Positions 24,321 through 37,688 of a stretch of DNA of 64,000 nucleotides are shown here, in pieces. A model generated the notes under the pieces. That model was not told the origin of the DNA. It searched no databases and saw only the letters and a program-made list of their open reading frames with translations. Every line of letters starts with the position of its first letter. Within the stretch, counting starts at the first letter, position 1. Origin of the DNA: Drosophila miranda (Eukaryota > Arthropoda > Insecta > Diptera > Drosophilidae); NCBI RefSeq assembly GCF_003369915.1, contig NC_046675.1, positions 13,330,001-13,394,000 of the forward strand, given 5' to 3'. Both the position numbers and the translations under genes were made by a program.

Positions 24321-27300
24321 TATATGTATATGTATGTCATGTACACTTGAAAGGATATGAAAGCCTGCGACGACAACTTACATACATAAAAGATGAAGAA
24401 AAATTGCATATAAATACGGAAAACACATCAGTGGGTTTCGGGAAGGGGTACACCGCATATATGTACGTGCAAAGATGGAGATGGAGATGAGAGAGCTGCT
24501 TGCGATTGTCAAGTGGTTGTATGTATGGGAGACAAGCGCCCAACCGCTCTTCGATTGAACCAAGCGTATACGTAATTTATGCATCAGCGTGCACATACAC
24601 ACACAGACGTACATATATGTATGTACGTATAATGTATGCATAAATATCATCTTGGCCGCCGCATACATCTTCATTCAATACACATACGTATACACATAAC
24701 CCTTGTCGCAAGCATTTTCGCGTTGATAGCAACAACAATAACTGTGAAATAGCATTACCAACAAAAAGAATGTCATCGTATGAAGAGGCGAAAAGGCGAA
24801 GACAGTGCGGTCTGGTGTGAGGGTGTGGTTGAGGGACTAGCGACAAACTCACAAAAGTCATCAGCGGCTGGATCACGTACCGAAGGGAGATTCGCTTAAC
24901 CCTTTACCAAACAGTCACTAGCGGAATATTAACAGAAATCCGCACAGCAAAAATATCTGCTTTGATTCGTAAAAAGGTCGTGTGTAATTGATGATATGAT
25001 GAGACTTGTTCGGAACTATTCAAAATACTAGAATGGTATCTTAGAGATGCAGAATGGGATGCGGCATTGAGCAATTCCTCGTTTTATAACCGGCACTCTT
25101 TATGTGTATCTTTAACCAGGAGTCTTAGACATACATCTATACAGTATAGTAGATATATATGCAGATTCGTGAATTTTTAGCTAAAATCCAATAATTTTCA
25201 CGTCATAAGAGCTGCTTAGAAAATTAAAAGAATCTGAGCAGTCGGTATCGTATATCCGGACTACTGCAATGTACAATTTTCCCCTTTTCTTCTCTTTTTT
25301 ACTCCGCTTTTTCCTCGTTTTTTTCCTTCTTTTTTCACGCTTTTAGACAGCATCGTGCTGGCAGAGGTCCACTCTGCATGTTTTAAGCTTTTCTTATCTG
25401 TCTTTGTCAGGCCTGTCGCCTGATCGCCTTTGCTTTCATTTTTTTTCCGCTCCCTTTCAGCCCTGCCTCCTTTTCAGCCTTTGCTCTATTTTATTGTTTT
25501 TGCAAGGAGCTGTCATGATAAGTTTGCCTTCAAAGGGTTAAGGCTGTTACATTTTGCTGCATTCTATTTTTGCGTTTAAATTTTGTTGCACTTTACAAGA
25601 TTCTGTAGCTACATGAGAAGCAAGACTTTCAGCAGCAGCAACAGCACTAGCATCAGCAGCTGCTCCAACGGTTCTATTGACATTGCGTAAACTTTGAACT
25701 GCTGGTGGGAGAGGGGGCGACGTGGGGCAAGGCGGTGAGAGCCGAGCGTTGGCGGAGTACATTTGTGGGGTAATCTTTGCATGCACAATGAACTCTCGAT
25801 GACGTCGCGTGTGTGCTCGCGGCCTATCTGGCGGCCACAGTGGGAGGCAACATTCTGCAGCCGCGTGCAACACAAACAAGAACGAAGGAGTAGCTTCAGG
25901 GGTAGAAGCTTTCATACCCTTCTATATCTATTGGATAGTCACATGTTTAAGCTTTCATCTATAAATTTTTAAAGTTTTATTGAATAGTTTTTAATTTGAT
26001 ATAAGAAATACTATTCACAAGGCAGGTCTCCATTATACTGACCCGATCTTGGAGGCTTATTCGGATATAAAAGATAGACTTCCCCTCTCTGAAATAGTAT
26101 ATTCCTCTGCAAAATCAGAACACTCTCATATAGGGCATTACAAACCGTAGAGAACGAGGAGACCCTCATAGAGGGCGTAGGGAGCATGTGAACGAGGTAG
26201 TAGGTGTATAACAGCCAAGGGCCGACGCGTGGGAGAGTCCCGTTTACCCTGCAATTAAAAGTCTGGCTGGAACACAAATGCGCTGCAATTTGCAACTCGT
26301 TGGCCACGTCGGCATCAGGCTGCAAAACCTAATTAACGTGAATGAGACAAGCAGGATTACCGGCCAGCCAAAATCAATGACCAGTCTAAACGGGCCGCCA
26401 ATAGCAGCCCAATTGTTCCACTCCGATTACTTCCAATTATTGATTTCATGGAGTAGTATACCGTCCGGAATAATTCGAGTTGTATTCCGGCATACAATCC
26501 TTACCGATTTTTATAAAGATTCACCCTGAAATGGTCACAAAGCTTCAAAAAGGAATAATTTCCACCTTTATTTTCTTTCATTTGGGAGAGTTTTTGTGCA
26601 GATGAATATCGAAGGATTAAGCTTCCTTTGAAATTCGGTTCGAAATCCTCGGTCGACCCAAATTCATTTGGCCGTGCTATTGGTTCCATTTTCGGGAGCT
26701 GAAATTAATTTGATGTGGCATTACGATTCCAACATCCCCACATACGTATATTTGGCATACTTTTTTCTGCTTTTAGCCCAAAATTTCAACCACAATTCAC
26801 GCTGAATAGTTTGTAAATAATTTAGTCAAAGGAACTAACCTTTCCAGCAACTCAACTCAATGTTCGTTTCAATTTTGCATACATAGACATTATTTGTTTA
26901 ATCAACGTACATACAGAAAAATAAATAAACTCTTAGAGAACATTTTTATCAATATCTAACTATGTTAAACAAAATATTTTGAGCAAATAAAAAAGAAAAC
27001 TCCTAGTGCAGAAAGCCACTTTCAAACGAGTGTAAATAAGACTACATTTGTGCGTATGTATTTATTTTATTTGTATTCGATTTAGGAACTATTTTGTGTG
27101 TGCATTTAATCAATTTCATGAAAAATCAGACGGAAAGTTTGAGTCAGTACTAAAAGTATATAGGCGGGAGAGTTATTAATTTACTCAGGCTATAATAGCA
27201 ACCAGATTCTAAAATTACAAATAATTCTTTGCGAAACTGTTCAGCTCCAAAGTGTGGCCTGCTTTTAGTGGCGTTCTTTCAACAGAAGGCAGAAACCAAA

Positions 27301-28590
27301 ACATTTGAGCCACTAAAACAAATGAAAAGCCACAAGAATTCGTATTAGCTGATTGATAAAAGCCCAGTTATGGCCATTGAACTTTATGTAGAGATACGTA
27401 TGTATATACGCATTATCCAAGAATCTCGACCACATTCGGCGGGCACTCAAGGGTCTCTGGTCCCCACCTCGGCTTTAGTGCCTTGATTACCAATTCAATC
27501 CGCAAACGAGCTGACATCGCCAGTCGGCCCTACCTGCTGCCAAAACACAAAAAGGCGCACTCAAAGTGCCCATAAAACACTTACACTCACTCGCACTCGT
27601 ACTCGTACTCGCACGTACACTCAGGAGTACAGTAACTGGGGAATGGGAATAATTAAATATGAAAACATATGTATGTTTCCCCATTGTTTTTCACAGAGCC
27701 CCGGCCAGGAGGGAGAAAAATCAATAAAAACCCCCGATTCAGTGTACTTTTACTATATTTACTACAAGTGCGAGGAGATAGCCTGGGCCCAGGCCCAGCT
27801 GCATTGGATAATTTGTATTTAAGCAAGTTAAGTAAATCAGCTGACGAGTCGGCGAACGCAAATCGTCAAATATTTATAAGCCCCGGGGTTGAGTACGAAG
27901 GAGCCACAGAGACGAGGGGCCCTGGTGGTATTGTCAATTATGAGAATTATGAGCAGTGAATGCGTCATAGTAAGGGCTGTTCAAGCTCATCCACCGCCTC
28001 CTGCTGCCCTGCCCCCACCACCACCATCTCCACCGTCAGCTCCCCTGGCAATTGCGTCAGCAGTTAATTTTTATGTATTTTTAAAGCGCTGCCAGCCCCC
28101 CTTGACTGGCTTAATAAGTAGGCCCTGGCATATTAACAGCCATGAGCGACAAGCAAGATAAATACTCGTATCAAGCCGAAGTCTGAGCGAGACAAGAGAT
28201 AGACCCTCGATACACAACTTGACGATGAGTACAAATTTATGCACTTCACTCGAGTGCTGCCCGAAAAAAACAAATACACAAAGGAGCACAGGAGCACAGG
28301 ACGGCGAAACAAGAGAGGACGCTTTCAACGGGAATTCCGACTACGAGGATACCCGCTACCGCTACTCGGAATAGTTTATTTCGTAATAGAATCTCAAAAT
28401 GCATATAATTTAAACAAGGCACATCATCACAAGGAGAACTGACTTGCCATTACAATTTGTCAGAGTAAAATATCTTCAAGATTTAACATAAACTTGGGTT
28501 GCTATAAATACAAAAAAAAACCATGCTAAGATCGACATTTTTTCTTTAAATTGAGTGATTTAAAAATCGCATATTTTGGCACATACAAGG
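24321..28590. other. Gene-free interval
   Basis: The interval contains T-rich tracts near 25270-25530, a CAG-rich patch at 25630-25665, and (CTCGTA)n-like repeats at 27586-27617. The 122-codon minus-strand frame at 25547-25915 has no recognisable domain. No gene is supported. Confidence 0.45.
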
Positions 28591-28870
28591 GTGCTCAATA
28601 AGTTTTGCGGTTCAATAAGAGAGGGCATTACGACTAGCCTAATTTGTTTTTCTGAAGTAGGTACTTCTTTTATATGAACGAATGTGAAGTTTCATTTCAA
28701 TCGCTCAGATCATTCTTTTTTTAGAAATTATTAAGTATCGACGTGCCGCAGTACTTTTTTACAATGGAAAAAATCATGTAATGCGGAGTGATTGAATTTT
28801 TATTTTTGGAAAGCTTAAAAGCAAAGGACATTCATTAACGAATATTGGAAGTGTATAAGGACTCTTGTTA
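28591..28870 (+). pseudogene. Broken mariner-family transposon, 5' end only
   Basis: GTGCTCAATAAGTTTTGCGG at 28591 resembles a mariner terminal region. About 170 bp downstream an ATG (28764) opens a frame whose residues (VIEFLFLESLKAKDIH) resemble the N-terminal helix-turn-helix of mariner transposases. The frame has stops at codon 6 and again about 20 codons in. The homology ends after about 35 codons, so the rest of the transposase is gone. Clearly inactive. Confidence 0.65.
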
Positions 28871-31800
28871 TCTGGTTATTTCATTTCAAAGTCGTCCTCT
28901 GTATACCATATACAACACGAGTACATACATATGTAGTATTTTAGAGCGTAGGCATTATGGAATACAATTTGTATGCTTCAACTCTTAGGAACTTATAATC
29001 TGAGGTTCTGATGGGTCTTGCACTCGACTGTTGAGGCATGTTACACGTGCACGTCAGGTGTTTTGGGCGAATATGAGGGCATACCCTTGCACTCTACGTG
29101 CAATAGGTACATATAAGAAGAAAAACTTTTTCACAGCGACAGCAAAATCTTTGTTGGTGTTATCAGCGTTTAATTAAACCATGTGTGAGTGCGAGAAAAA
29201 AGGAAATAAGGCAAAAGAAAAAGAAAAAGAGAAAGGAGGAGAGCAAAGCTCATTTCCAACGCACTCAAGAGTGCAGCAAGTTGGGGGATAGAAGAGGAGA
29301 GCAAGGATGTTGTCGATAGGCCAAGATAAAACCAGCAACTTGTTGTTGTTGTCGTTGTGGTTGTGGTGGTGCTGTATCTTGAAGTCCATGCACAGACAAT
29401 TACAAGAAGAGTGAAGAACGAAGAGGAATAATAGAGGAAATGAAGGCTTCTCCCCTCTGCATTATGTTCTTGCCCCATTATTGTTTCTTCTTTTTACGTG
29501 CCACCCCCACCACAAGAAAGCACCCGGCAGCTGACTCATTTATACAATTGTTGCATTAGATAAATGTTCGCAATGGCTCGCCTGGCCCTGGCCCTGGCCT
29601 GGTCCTGTCACCCACTGAGAGCACTCAACTTACTGAGACGATAGCCAGAAGGCACTGGAATAAGTTTACCATTGAGAAAATATGGATTGTGGGGAAAACT
29701 CACGTTCTGTGCTGATGAATTGCATTCAACCGTTTTTAAAAGTACGCAAAACACTTACGATAATGGAGTTCCCTCTATTCTATTGTCAGTTACCAAACAC
29801 CATGTGTTTTATATGCATATTTCGAATCGTTTCAATTAAAGTTGGCAAGCTGCTTCCTCTCAGTGTACCACAGTAGTGGCAGCAAAGGAAGAAGAGCCCT
29901 TCCAGGCACATATGTACTTATGTACGTTGATAGATTTGCATGCATGCCCAGGCCCAGGCTCAGCCCCGGATCCGGAAATGGAAGAGTGGCGGCGATGGAG
30001 ATGTGGATGTGGATATTTAGAAAGCTCGCTGATGGCATGTTTGCGGTACAGTGTGCAATGCGTTTTAATGAGTTTTTTGTTCTCCCGTAATTATTTTGCA
30101 GTCTGTTATACTTGTATGCGCAAATATACGCTTTCTCCAAGGACCGGCAATCAAGCCTCCAACCATTTTAATGAGAAAACGGAACATTTTCCGCAGCAAA
30201 CGAAACTCTTTCTCCAACAACCAACACTGCACTTGGTAATTGTGGGGAAATCGTTGCTCTTTTTATATATAAATGAAATAAATGAATGCTTGGGAATATG
30301 AAAAATGCACGAAACTGCAGGTCTATTAATCTTAAGTGAAAGTGGATGTCCGGGAAATGTACTGCACACGATAAAGATATATTGTTGAGCTCTCAAATTA
30401 ATCTGACGTGTCTTTTGCAGTTCGGAATTTATATTTGAACTCTGTTTTAGTTTTTGACTCTATTTAAAGAGTAAATTGCATTTGTCTGTTAGTTTTCCTT
30501 GACTTCAGGGGAAGCGACTCTTAATATTATGCTACTGTTTATGTCTCGTCGGTTCATGGCTGATAAGAACTAGAATTTGTGCCCTCCCCTCCCCAGTGAG
30601 CACAAAAGATACTTGAATTCTCGTTTGAACAATTCATTGGCCGTCTCGGATTCCCTTCCCCCCTGTTTCTGTCAGCACAAAAGGTATGCAAATTGAGCAG
30701 AAATAACGAATACAATTGTTGCTAATAAATACAAATTGCTAATCCCTTTTGTTTTCGCTTCAATTGCCCTTACAAATTTCTCTCGAAGTAAGCAAAATCC
30801 CTCTTGGACAAATATTTACACTCAATAATCTACGACCTGCCCAATACCTGAATGAAATAATTTCATAAATCATAAATTACTATCGAGTGTGCTCTGATTA
30901 AGGATGCTGCTGCCAGTCGACGGCCATGCAATTAGTAAATTAAAATGCAAATGCAAATGCCGTGCAACAATGGGCTGATTCCGATTCAGATTCAGATTCT
31001 GCACTAGTATTAATCGCCCCCACATGTTCGACTCGGGCATTATGTTGTTGCCATTTCATATTTACATTTGTAAAGTTGTAAAATAGTAAAATTGAACACA
31101 TGCTGCCACTCCCCATACCCATCCCCATCCCCAACCCCATCCCTTTGTGAGCCCATTTTGAGCGCTGCCTGCCTCGGGAGCTGCCACTGGAAAAGCATCT
31201 GTCTGGCCAACGTTCCGCCCAACTGGCAGACTGTCCAGCTGTCCAGAGCTGTCCCACATCCCTGCTTTTGTATACATTAATTTGATTTAAAATGCACAGC
31301 CGCAGTCCCCGTCCTCATCCATCGCGAGGCATCGCTCTGGTGGCATGTCGTCCCTCCCTAAATTGCCATTTGTAAACAATTTGTGATTTGCGAAATTCCG
31401 CTGGCTGGCGGGCCATGACGGATGTTTGGTTAATTAAAACGCGATTAAAGGCATCGACAGACACGGCTGAATGTGCAAAAAAAAAGATTCGCCGGCGTCA
31501 GGAAAATTTATTAAACGCCATTAAATAACGAAGTCAGCGATTTGGCCCGACAGAATGTCCTGCTCCTCCTTCTGTGGCATGTTTTTCAACATCTCAATAA
31601 TATTTGTTTAATCCATATTCACAGGGCACTTCACAGGCTTCACTTCACGTGCAATGACCCCGAGGGCTTCAACCAAATGATGGAATTATTTTTTAAGCAC
31701 GAATCAAAAAATCAATTGCGATGCTTTGAGAGATCCATTCAGCCTTGGAAATGCAATCATATTTTTTTAGTATTGTGATAATAATTTGGCTGTTCATTTT

Positions 31801-34078
31801 GTGGGGATTAAACATGCCTTTTGCACATATTGGAGTCTCTGTATGTGAGTCTCTACCCAAACAAGTTATTTCTGAACTTAATAATATGTAAAAATGATTT
31901 TAATAGTAAAATATTATACAAATATGGCCGTACTTATATTTATATTTCTATATTCTTCGTTTATTTCTTTACGTTCTGGTAATTGGAACGGGGGGTAGCA
32001 GTAATTTTCAGGTTCACTTTAGCACAAGTAAAGTCTCTGCAAACTGTTTAATTCCTTAGCAAATTAAAAGGGAATACTTGCATGTTTTTTGCATATGTAG
32101 CCGCATTCCCTTCGCCGGTGGCATCTTATATTTGTTTTCATTATTCATAGCCCATATAATGGGATTCCTGAATGATATCATTGTTCAATGATAATATTAT
32201 GTAAATCGTTCGGGCATTAACGTATATCGCTTATTCATATCATCCAGTGGTTTCGATTAAATCTGCTTGTGCAACAAAGACAAAGACAAACACGAATATA
32301 TACTCGTATACTCGAACGAGTACTCGCCTGCACACCCCTCGTCCCTGGCCTTTTCTGACCAGAGAATGCTATTTCCATATTGTTGCTGCTGCCGCTGCTG
32401 CAGACGAACCGAGTTTTGTTTTCAATTTTCAACACTTTTAATAGCCAATTAATTAAACGGCCAAACAACAACAGACGACGCTACAAAAGTATCACTGAGA
32501 AAAAATAAAAACAGATATCGAAATCGAAAAGAAAACTGGTATAAACTAAGAGAACACTCTACAGAGCCCCACAGAGGACTCAGAAATATATAAAGGTCTA
32601 CCAAGGGACCAAGAGTGATTTCCGTAGTGCTAGATTCGAGTTGCTAGAACATGTTTTAGATTTTCTTTGATACAACAGATTATTGGAATATTCAGTGGGG
32701 CGGACACTGTTTCCCTCAACTCCATTGTCCACGATTTATATGTCCTAAAGTATTTTTCTCTCGGTGTACATGTATCTATAGATGTACATATAAATATATA
32801 CATATATATATGCGGCTTGTGTGCGGCTATTTACTATGTGGAGAGAAAAAATTTAATTCCCCGCCGGCTTTTGCAGATGTAGCAAACATTTTTATAATTG
32901 CTGGCGGAGCTTTTATTATTTCATTGCCAGCTGCCAGCTGGCCGAGAGCCTCCAGCCCAACGGATCTCCTCTTTTCCCAACCAGTAGGTGCCATAGTTTG
33001 AGCTGAGAAACTTTTCGCTATCGCTGTGTGCATAAATCGTTGAAGTTTCTCATAATTTACGAGTCTGCTGGCCAACAATTGCTAAATAATGATTTTTTAA
33101 ACAAAAGCCCGGAACAAAGTATAAATTATGAATAGAAAAGAAAGAAGGAAAAAACAGGCGAATCGGGGAGAGAGAGTCAATTAGGAAGATTACTATTTAT
33201 GAGATTTACACGCCACACACACACACACACAGAACCCACACAACTACTGCTAGAGAGAAGAGGACCCCTGTAGACCCCTGGAGATTAGTGGTAATTTGCA
33301 GTTTATCCTTGGCCTAGTCTTGGCCCGGCCAGACAGAGAACTGAAGGGAGATGGAGTCCCGTCAAAGTTTCGTATTTATTTCTACGCATGAATTATTTAT
33401 GCGTCAAGAAGCCCCCCAACTGTGCGGACCCAACTTTGGCTTTGTTAATTGGTAAGGGAAAACTTCTGCCCTCATACCCTCGTTGACACTCTACGTCACC
33501 CTTGCCCCTCTCTGTATCACCCTCTCTATCCCTCTCTCTCTCTGTCTGTCTCTTACGTGTTGAAAGTTAAAAGTTTTCAGCATGTGTCAAACGCTCTTAA
33601 TTTTCTCCGAGGTTTCATTAACGGTTTGAATGAATGAATCAAGACAATACTCCAGAGTTGGAGAACTTGACATTTTATTACGTGGAAGGGGAGACCTGTG
33701 ACTCGATTCGCACTCGAAAATGCAATCAGACGATATTGAAGGACAACAAGTGGCAGTAACAAAGGCCACAAGGGTTGACAGCCAATAAAACACACGAAAA
33801 GGCTGTGTTCTCCAGCAGATATATACATATATGTATGCACAAAAGGAAACCGAGGAAAAAGGATTCGCACACAGGGCGTATGAGCAACGAACTACTTCAA
33901 AAGCGTATCAAGCGGTCAGCCATTGATTTAGTTTGGTCCCCAGGTGGGCGTAACCCAACGGCCAAATGGCTTTGGGCCGTTGCCCGGGCAGCAATTAAAA
34001 TCAAAATCTCATATGCACAATAAAAGGCGGGCAGCCGGCATCCGGAATGCCATCACGGAATCACCCATCAAGGCTTAC
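28871..34078. other. Gene-poor interval
   Basis: No supported coding exon. Simple repeats include GGCCCTG tracts near 29583, (GAYTCA)n at 30978-30997 and (AC)n at 33214-33230. A 21-nt exon-like segment near 29631-29651 (minus, with GTAAGTTGAG donor) was seen but cannot be supported on its own. Confidence 0.45.
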
Positions 34079-34121
34079 CGAAGCGGCAGGGGCGGGCCCC
34101 AGGATGTGCACACATTTCTGC
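34079..34121 (-). other. Exon-like segment downstream of the PDZ gene
   Basis: On the minus strand a very strong acceptor (TTTTCCCTTCTCTAATCAG) precedes 43 nt that end in TTCG before a GTAAGCC donor. All three frames are open. It lies 0.8 kb beyond the PDZ gene's GTGAGTAC donor at 34871 and is phase-compatible both with that donor and with the terminal exon at 9305-9362. It is either a 3' UTR exon or part of an alternative C terminus. Confidence 0.5.
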
Positions 34122-34917
34122 CTGATTAGAGAAGGGAAAAGGAAAACCTTTAAGGGAAATTGGCGCCACCTGCGACAGGTGACAATTTAATAAAGCCCCT
34201 CCAGCCAGTCAGACAATGACAATTCGCATTCATATTGACTTTTGCCCAGAAACAGATGTCCCAGCAATCAATCCGCGAACAATTTTCGAAAGAATATAAC
34301 AAAAACTGTCAGTAGGGATATTAGATATTGCTTAAAGAAAGCTTCATAAGCAGGAAACAAGCGTTAGGGCGTTGTATTGGTCTACGAGTACGGATGAATT
34401 TATGAATTTCAAACCAGATTCACTTCTTCATTTATTTATAAATTTCTTTTAAAGGCCAGGCGAAGGAATACACGAGAAAGTTTGTTGTAATTCTCAAAAC
34501 AAATGTATGATTATCCAAAAAAAAGACTCACAAATATCTAATTGCAGTAAGAGTGCCTGGATAAAGCTTCAAGCTGCTTTTCCGTGTATCTATTTTTATC
34601 ATTAACTTGATAGATGGCTAGATTTGGTCTACATTCTGGACTTTGGCAAGAAAAAGGACTGTGGGAAAACGATTGAAAGTATCATCACATATGATACATA
34701 CACGAAATCGTTTGAGAGGGACTTGGAGTAATAGAACAGACACAAAATGTGGCTTTAAGTATCTAAGATTCAGGCAGGAGTTCATAGGGACAGATGGGCA
34801 TTTCTATGTATCATAATATTATAATATAGTAGCATAAATCTATTGTTTAAGTAAATCAAAACTGTACTCACACATTGAGAATGGCTCTGGCTCCGAGTGG
34901 CCATCGAGGGGCTGTCA

Positions 34918-37548
34918 CTATGTGCTGGCCGAGTCGCCTAGGGGCGAGGCTATGTTGCTGTTGCTGTCCGACGTGGAGAGTGGCCGACAGATGCCGATGC
35001 GCGTGAGGCCCGGCGGCATGGCCTTTAGAATGGAGACTGCCTCGTCCAGTTCGAGGCCTTGGAGCAGATGATCGCCGACGCTTATGAGGCGATCGCCCGG
35101 ATATATCTCGTTGGTTGCCTCCGCAGCACCACCGCGTATCAGGCCGCGTATCACAATCACACTGCCCTCCGAGTCGAGCGGGTCCTGGTAGTCGAGAATG
35201 GAGAAGCCGAAGCCCTGCTCCGTCTTCTCGATGTCGATGGCCGTCACATCGCAGCTCCACAGTGCCAGACCGGACACGTTCTCCAGCGATTTGGAGCGCT
35301 GGTGACTGCCGTTGCCCGCTCCTCCGGCGGCATCCGTCAGCGTCGCCGTGCTGGACGTGTACAAGGAGCTCTCCGACTGCGCCTTGCTGAGCAGGTTCTG
35401 CAGGCTCTGGTGGCCGCCTGGCAGGAGGCTGCGCGTCTCAAAGGCCTCCGCATTCTGCGAGGTGTTGATGACGGAGGGCACCCGCGTGCCACGGGCACAG
35501 ACGAGCTTGACGCGCGCGGGCAGCTCCTTTAGGATCTTGACCACGTCGATGTGGCGCAGTCCCTGGAGCTTGTGCTCGTTGACCTGGAGCAGCTCGTCGC
35601 CGGGCCGCAGGATGCCCTGGCGGCCGACGGGACCGTCCTCGAGTATGGAGCGTATGTAGTGATGCGGACGCTTCTCAATACCGCACTCGACGTCGACGGT
35701 GCCCTCGAGGCTGATCCCTAGACCTGAAAGTTTATTTATTTCGGCAACTAAAATTTCACTGTCGGGAAACTCACTTTTCCAGGCCACCCGCAGCGAGGCG
35801 GCGCTCGGGCTGGCAGCCTTCTCGACCCGGTCAGCTTTCCCGGCTGCTGCCCCACCCTTGACCCCTATCGCCCCTACCGCCCCATCCAGCTCATTGGTGG
35901 GCGTCCGACTCGGGGCGGGATCTGCATCGGTCTCTAAGTCGCGCTCCGGCTCGGGCTCTGGACACTGCTCGTCGGTGTCGTTGCCACTGTCATCCGCCGC
36001 CATCCGCCCGTGGCCTCTGCTCCGCACAAGCTGGCCATTGGTCAGAGCCGAAGGGGGAGGGGGACTAGGGACTAGATTGGGAGATTTTGCCGGCCGGGGC
36101 CCACTGTGGTCGCTGCGGTCCAGCACGTGCGACATGTTCGACTCGACGGTGTCCCGCGAGGGCAGATCGGCCAACTCCAGCGGCTCATCGTCCGCTGCTC
36201 CGGCCTCGCCTTCCGCCTCGCCCTCGGTGGCAATGGAGTCTGCGTCGTGGGACTTGGGTGGCAGCCAGCTGAGCGTGGCTATCGATGGTGATCCTGGCAT
36301 CGACAGCTGCGACTGTCCGTCGCCGTCGCCATCGTTGTCCACAGTGCAGGGGGCGGGACGACCCTTGATCTCGGTGAGGGCCACCTGCAGGTGCTCGAAC
36401 TTGCGGCCGCGCAGGAAGCGCTCCAGCGTCAGATGCACCTCGATGTCCGTGTTCCGCAGCAGCTCCACGGCCTGATGGTTCGTCACGCCGGACAGGGAGC
36501 GGCCATCCACGGCGACGATGCGATCGTTGATCTGGATCTGGCCGCTCGTCTCCGCGGCGCTGCCCTCGATGATGCTCTTCACGAAGATCCCGGACAGGTC
36601 CTCCTCCTCGCACACATAGCCGGCCACTGTAATGCCCAGCCCGTAGACGTTCTTGTGCAGCTCCACAACGTACGTCTCCGTCTCCGGGGAGTCCATGTAC
36701 GAGGGCGAGGCAGAGGCGGAGTCGTCACCATCGCCGTCCCCCTCTTCGTCCTCCTCGTCGGCCAACAGTTTGCCGGCTATCACAGTCTCAATATGCTGAT
36801 CGTCCTCCTCCTCCTGCCCGTCCCGGTCCCTCGTCCTCCAGCGCGGCTCCAGGGCTAGCTGCAGGGCGGGACGCGGCGGAGGCGAGAGTATGGAGAAGGG
36901 CACAATGTCCAGGTCTCGCGGGCACTGCCGCCCGTTGGCCTCCATCGAGCTGCTGCTGTGGCTCCCGATCATGTGCGGGGGAATGGGTGGCAGGGGGAAA
37001 TCGGCCAGTTCCGTCAGCTCGCCCAGCTGTAGGTGTCCGAGGCTTAGCGGCTCGGCCGTGGCCAGCTCGGCGCCATCGGCGGGCCCGCCCCGCACCAGAC
37101 CCACCAAATTGGCGACGTCCACGGAGCCCGCAGCTGCAGCCGCAGCCGCAGCGGTGGAGAAGCTCGAATTCTGGAAGAGATGACGCGACAGTTCTTCCGG
37201 GTCGGAGAGGAGCTTAGTTGGTATAATCGGCGCATGACTGGCCAGCGTTTGGTAATCGATGGCAGTCGGCTCTACCGGCCGCGCCACTATCAGACGCACC
37301 TGAGCTCCGGTCTGACGAAGAACTGTGGCCACCTGCTCCGAGCTGAAGCCGCGCAGGTTGACCTCTCCGATCTGAAGGAGGTGGTCGCCTAGCTGGAGGC
37401 GTCCGTCCCGCTCGGCGACGCCACCCGGCGTCAAGGCCTTGATCACCACGCCCGTGCTGCGGCCGCCCACCAGGATGAATCCGAGGCCGTTGCCATCGTT
37501 GATCAGATCGATAATCTCCACCTGTGACCATTCGGTGCTCAGGACCAT
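34918..37548 (-). CDS. Four-PDZ scaffold protein of the PATJ/MPDZ type
   Basis: A single 876-codon frame starts at ATG 37548 and ends in tandem stops TAG-TGA. It carries four PDZ domains at about residues 10-90, 293-377, 597-685 and 768-856. Their carboxylate-binding loops are GLGF, GLGI, GLGI and GFGF. Each domain most resembles the same-numbered PDZ of Drosophila Patj (for example [14 protein letters not shown] in PDZ2 and [10 protein letters not shown] in PDZ3). The linkers differ strongly, and no N-terminal L27 domain is encoded in this exon, so it looks like a Patj paralogue rather than Patj. D. melanogaster CG15803 is a possible orthologue from memory. Acidic and Ser/Pro-rich linkers fill 240-290 and 400-590. 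The family organises polarity or junction complexes at the cell cortex. An upstream exon adding an L27 domain cannot be excluded. Confidence 0.88.
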   Translation of the reverse strand: MVLSTEWSQVEIIDLINDGNGLGFILVGGRSTGVVIKALTPGGVAERDGRLQLGDHLLQIGEVNLRGFSSEQVATVLRQTGAQVRLIVARPVEPTAIDYQTLASHAPIIPTKLLSDPEELSRHLFQNSSFSTAAAAAAAAGSVDVANLVGLVRGGPADGAELATAEPLSLGHLQLGELTELADFPLPPIPPHMIGSHSSSSMEANGRQCPRDLDIVPFSILSPPPRPALQLALEPRWRTRDRDGQEEEDDQHIETVIAGKLLADEEDEEGDGDGDDSASASPSYMDSPETETYVVELHKNVYGLGITVAGYVCEEEDLSGIFVKSIIEGSAAETSGQIQINDRIVAVDGRSLSGVTNHQAVELLRNTDIEVHLTLERFLRGRKFEHLQVALTEIKGRPAPCTVDNDGDGDGQSQLSMPGSPSIATLSWLPPKSHDADSIATEGEAEGEAGAADDEPLELADLPSRDTVESNMSHVLDRSDHSGPRPAKSPNLVPSPPPPSALTNGQLVRSRGHGRMAADDSGNDTDEQCPEPEPERDLETDADPAPSRTPTNELDGAVGAIGVKGGAAAGKADRVEKAASPSAASLRVAWKSEFPDSEILVAEINKLSGLGISLEGTVDVECGIEKRPHHYIRSILEDGPVGRQGILRPGDELLQVNEHKLQGLRHIDVVKILKELPARVKLVCARGTRVPSVINTSQNAEAFETRSLLPGGHQSLQNLLSKAQSESSLYTSSTATLTDAAGGAGNGSHQRSKSLENVSGLALWSCDVTAIDIEKTEQGFGFSILDYQDPLDSEGSVIVIRGLIRGGAAEATNEIYPGDRLISVGDHLLQGLELDEAVSILKAMPPGLTRIGICRPLSTSDSNSNIASPLGDSAST

Positions 37549-37688
37549 CTTAGGATTGGTTTTGGTGTTGGTTTTGTTATTGGTCTCTGGATGGTAGTCG
37601 TTGCTGGTTTAGTTAATGTTGCAATTGCTCTAATTACTGATGTGGCAGTTTCTGTTGTTGTTGCTTCTGTTGTTTTAGCTTCTAACAT
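37539..37688 (-). CDS. Upstream open reading frame overlapping the PDZ start codon
   Basis: In the presumed 5' UTR, ATG at 37688 opens a 49-codon frame that passes over the main ATG (37548) in another frame and stops at TGA 37541-37539, eight bases past the main A. Another upstream frame (start 37866, 63 codons, glutamine-rich) lies just before. Such an arrangement would be expected to reduce initiation at the main ATG. It matters only if this stretch is transcribed. Confidence 0.4.
   Translation of the reverse strand: MLEAKTTEATTTETATSVIRAIATLTKPATTTIQRPITKPTPKPILRWS

Noticed and set aside
26630..26660. tRNA B-box-like GGTTCGAAATCC
   Set aside because: The spacing is one base too long and no A box, anticodon stem or acceptor stem could be formed.
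35699..36475. 258-codon plus-strand open frame
   Set aside because: It is antisense to the PDZ gene, rich in Ser/Arg as expected from complementing GC-rich codons.
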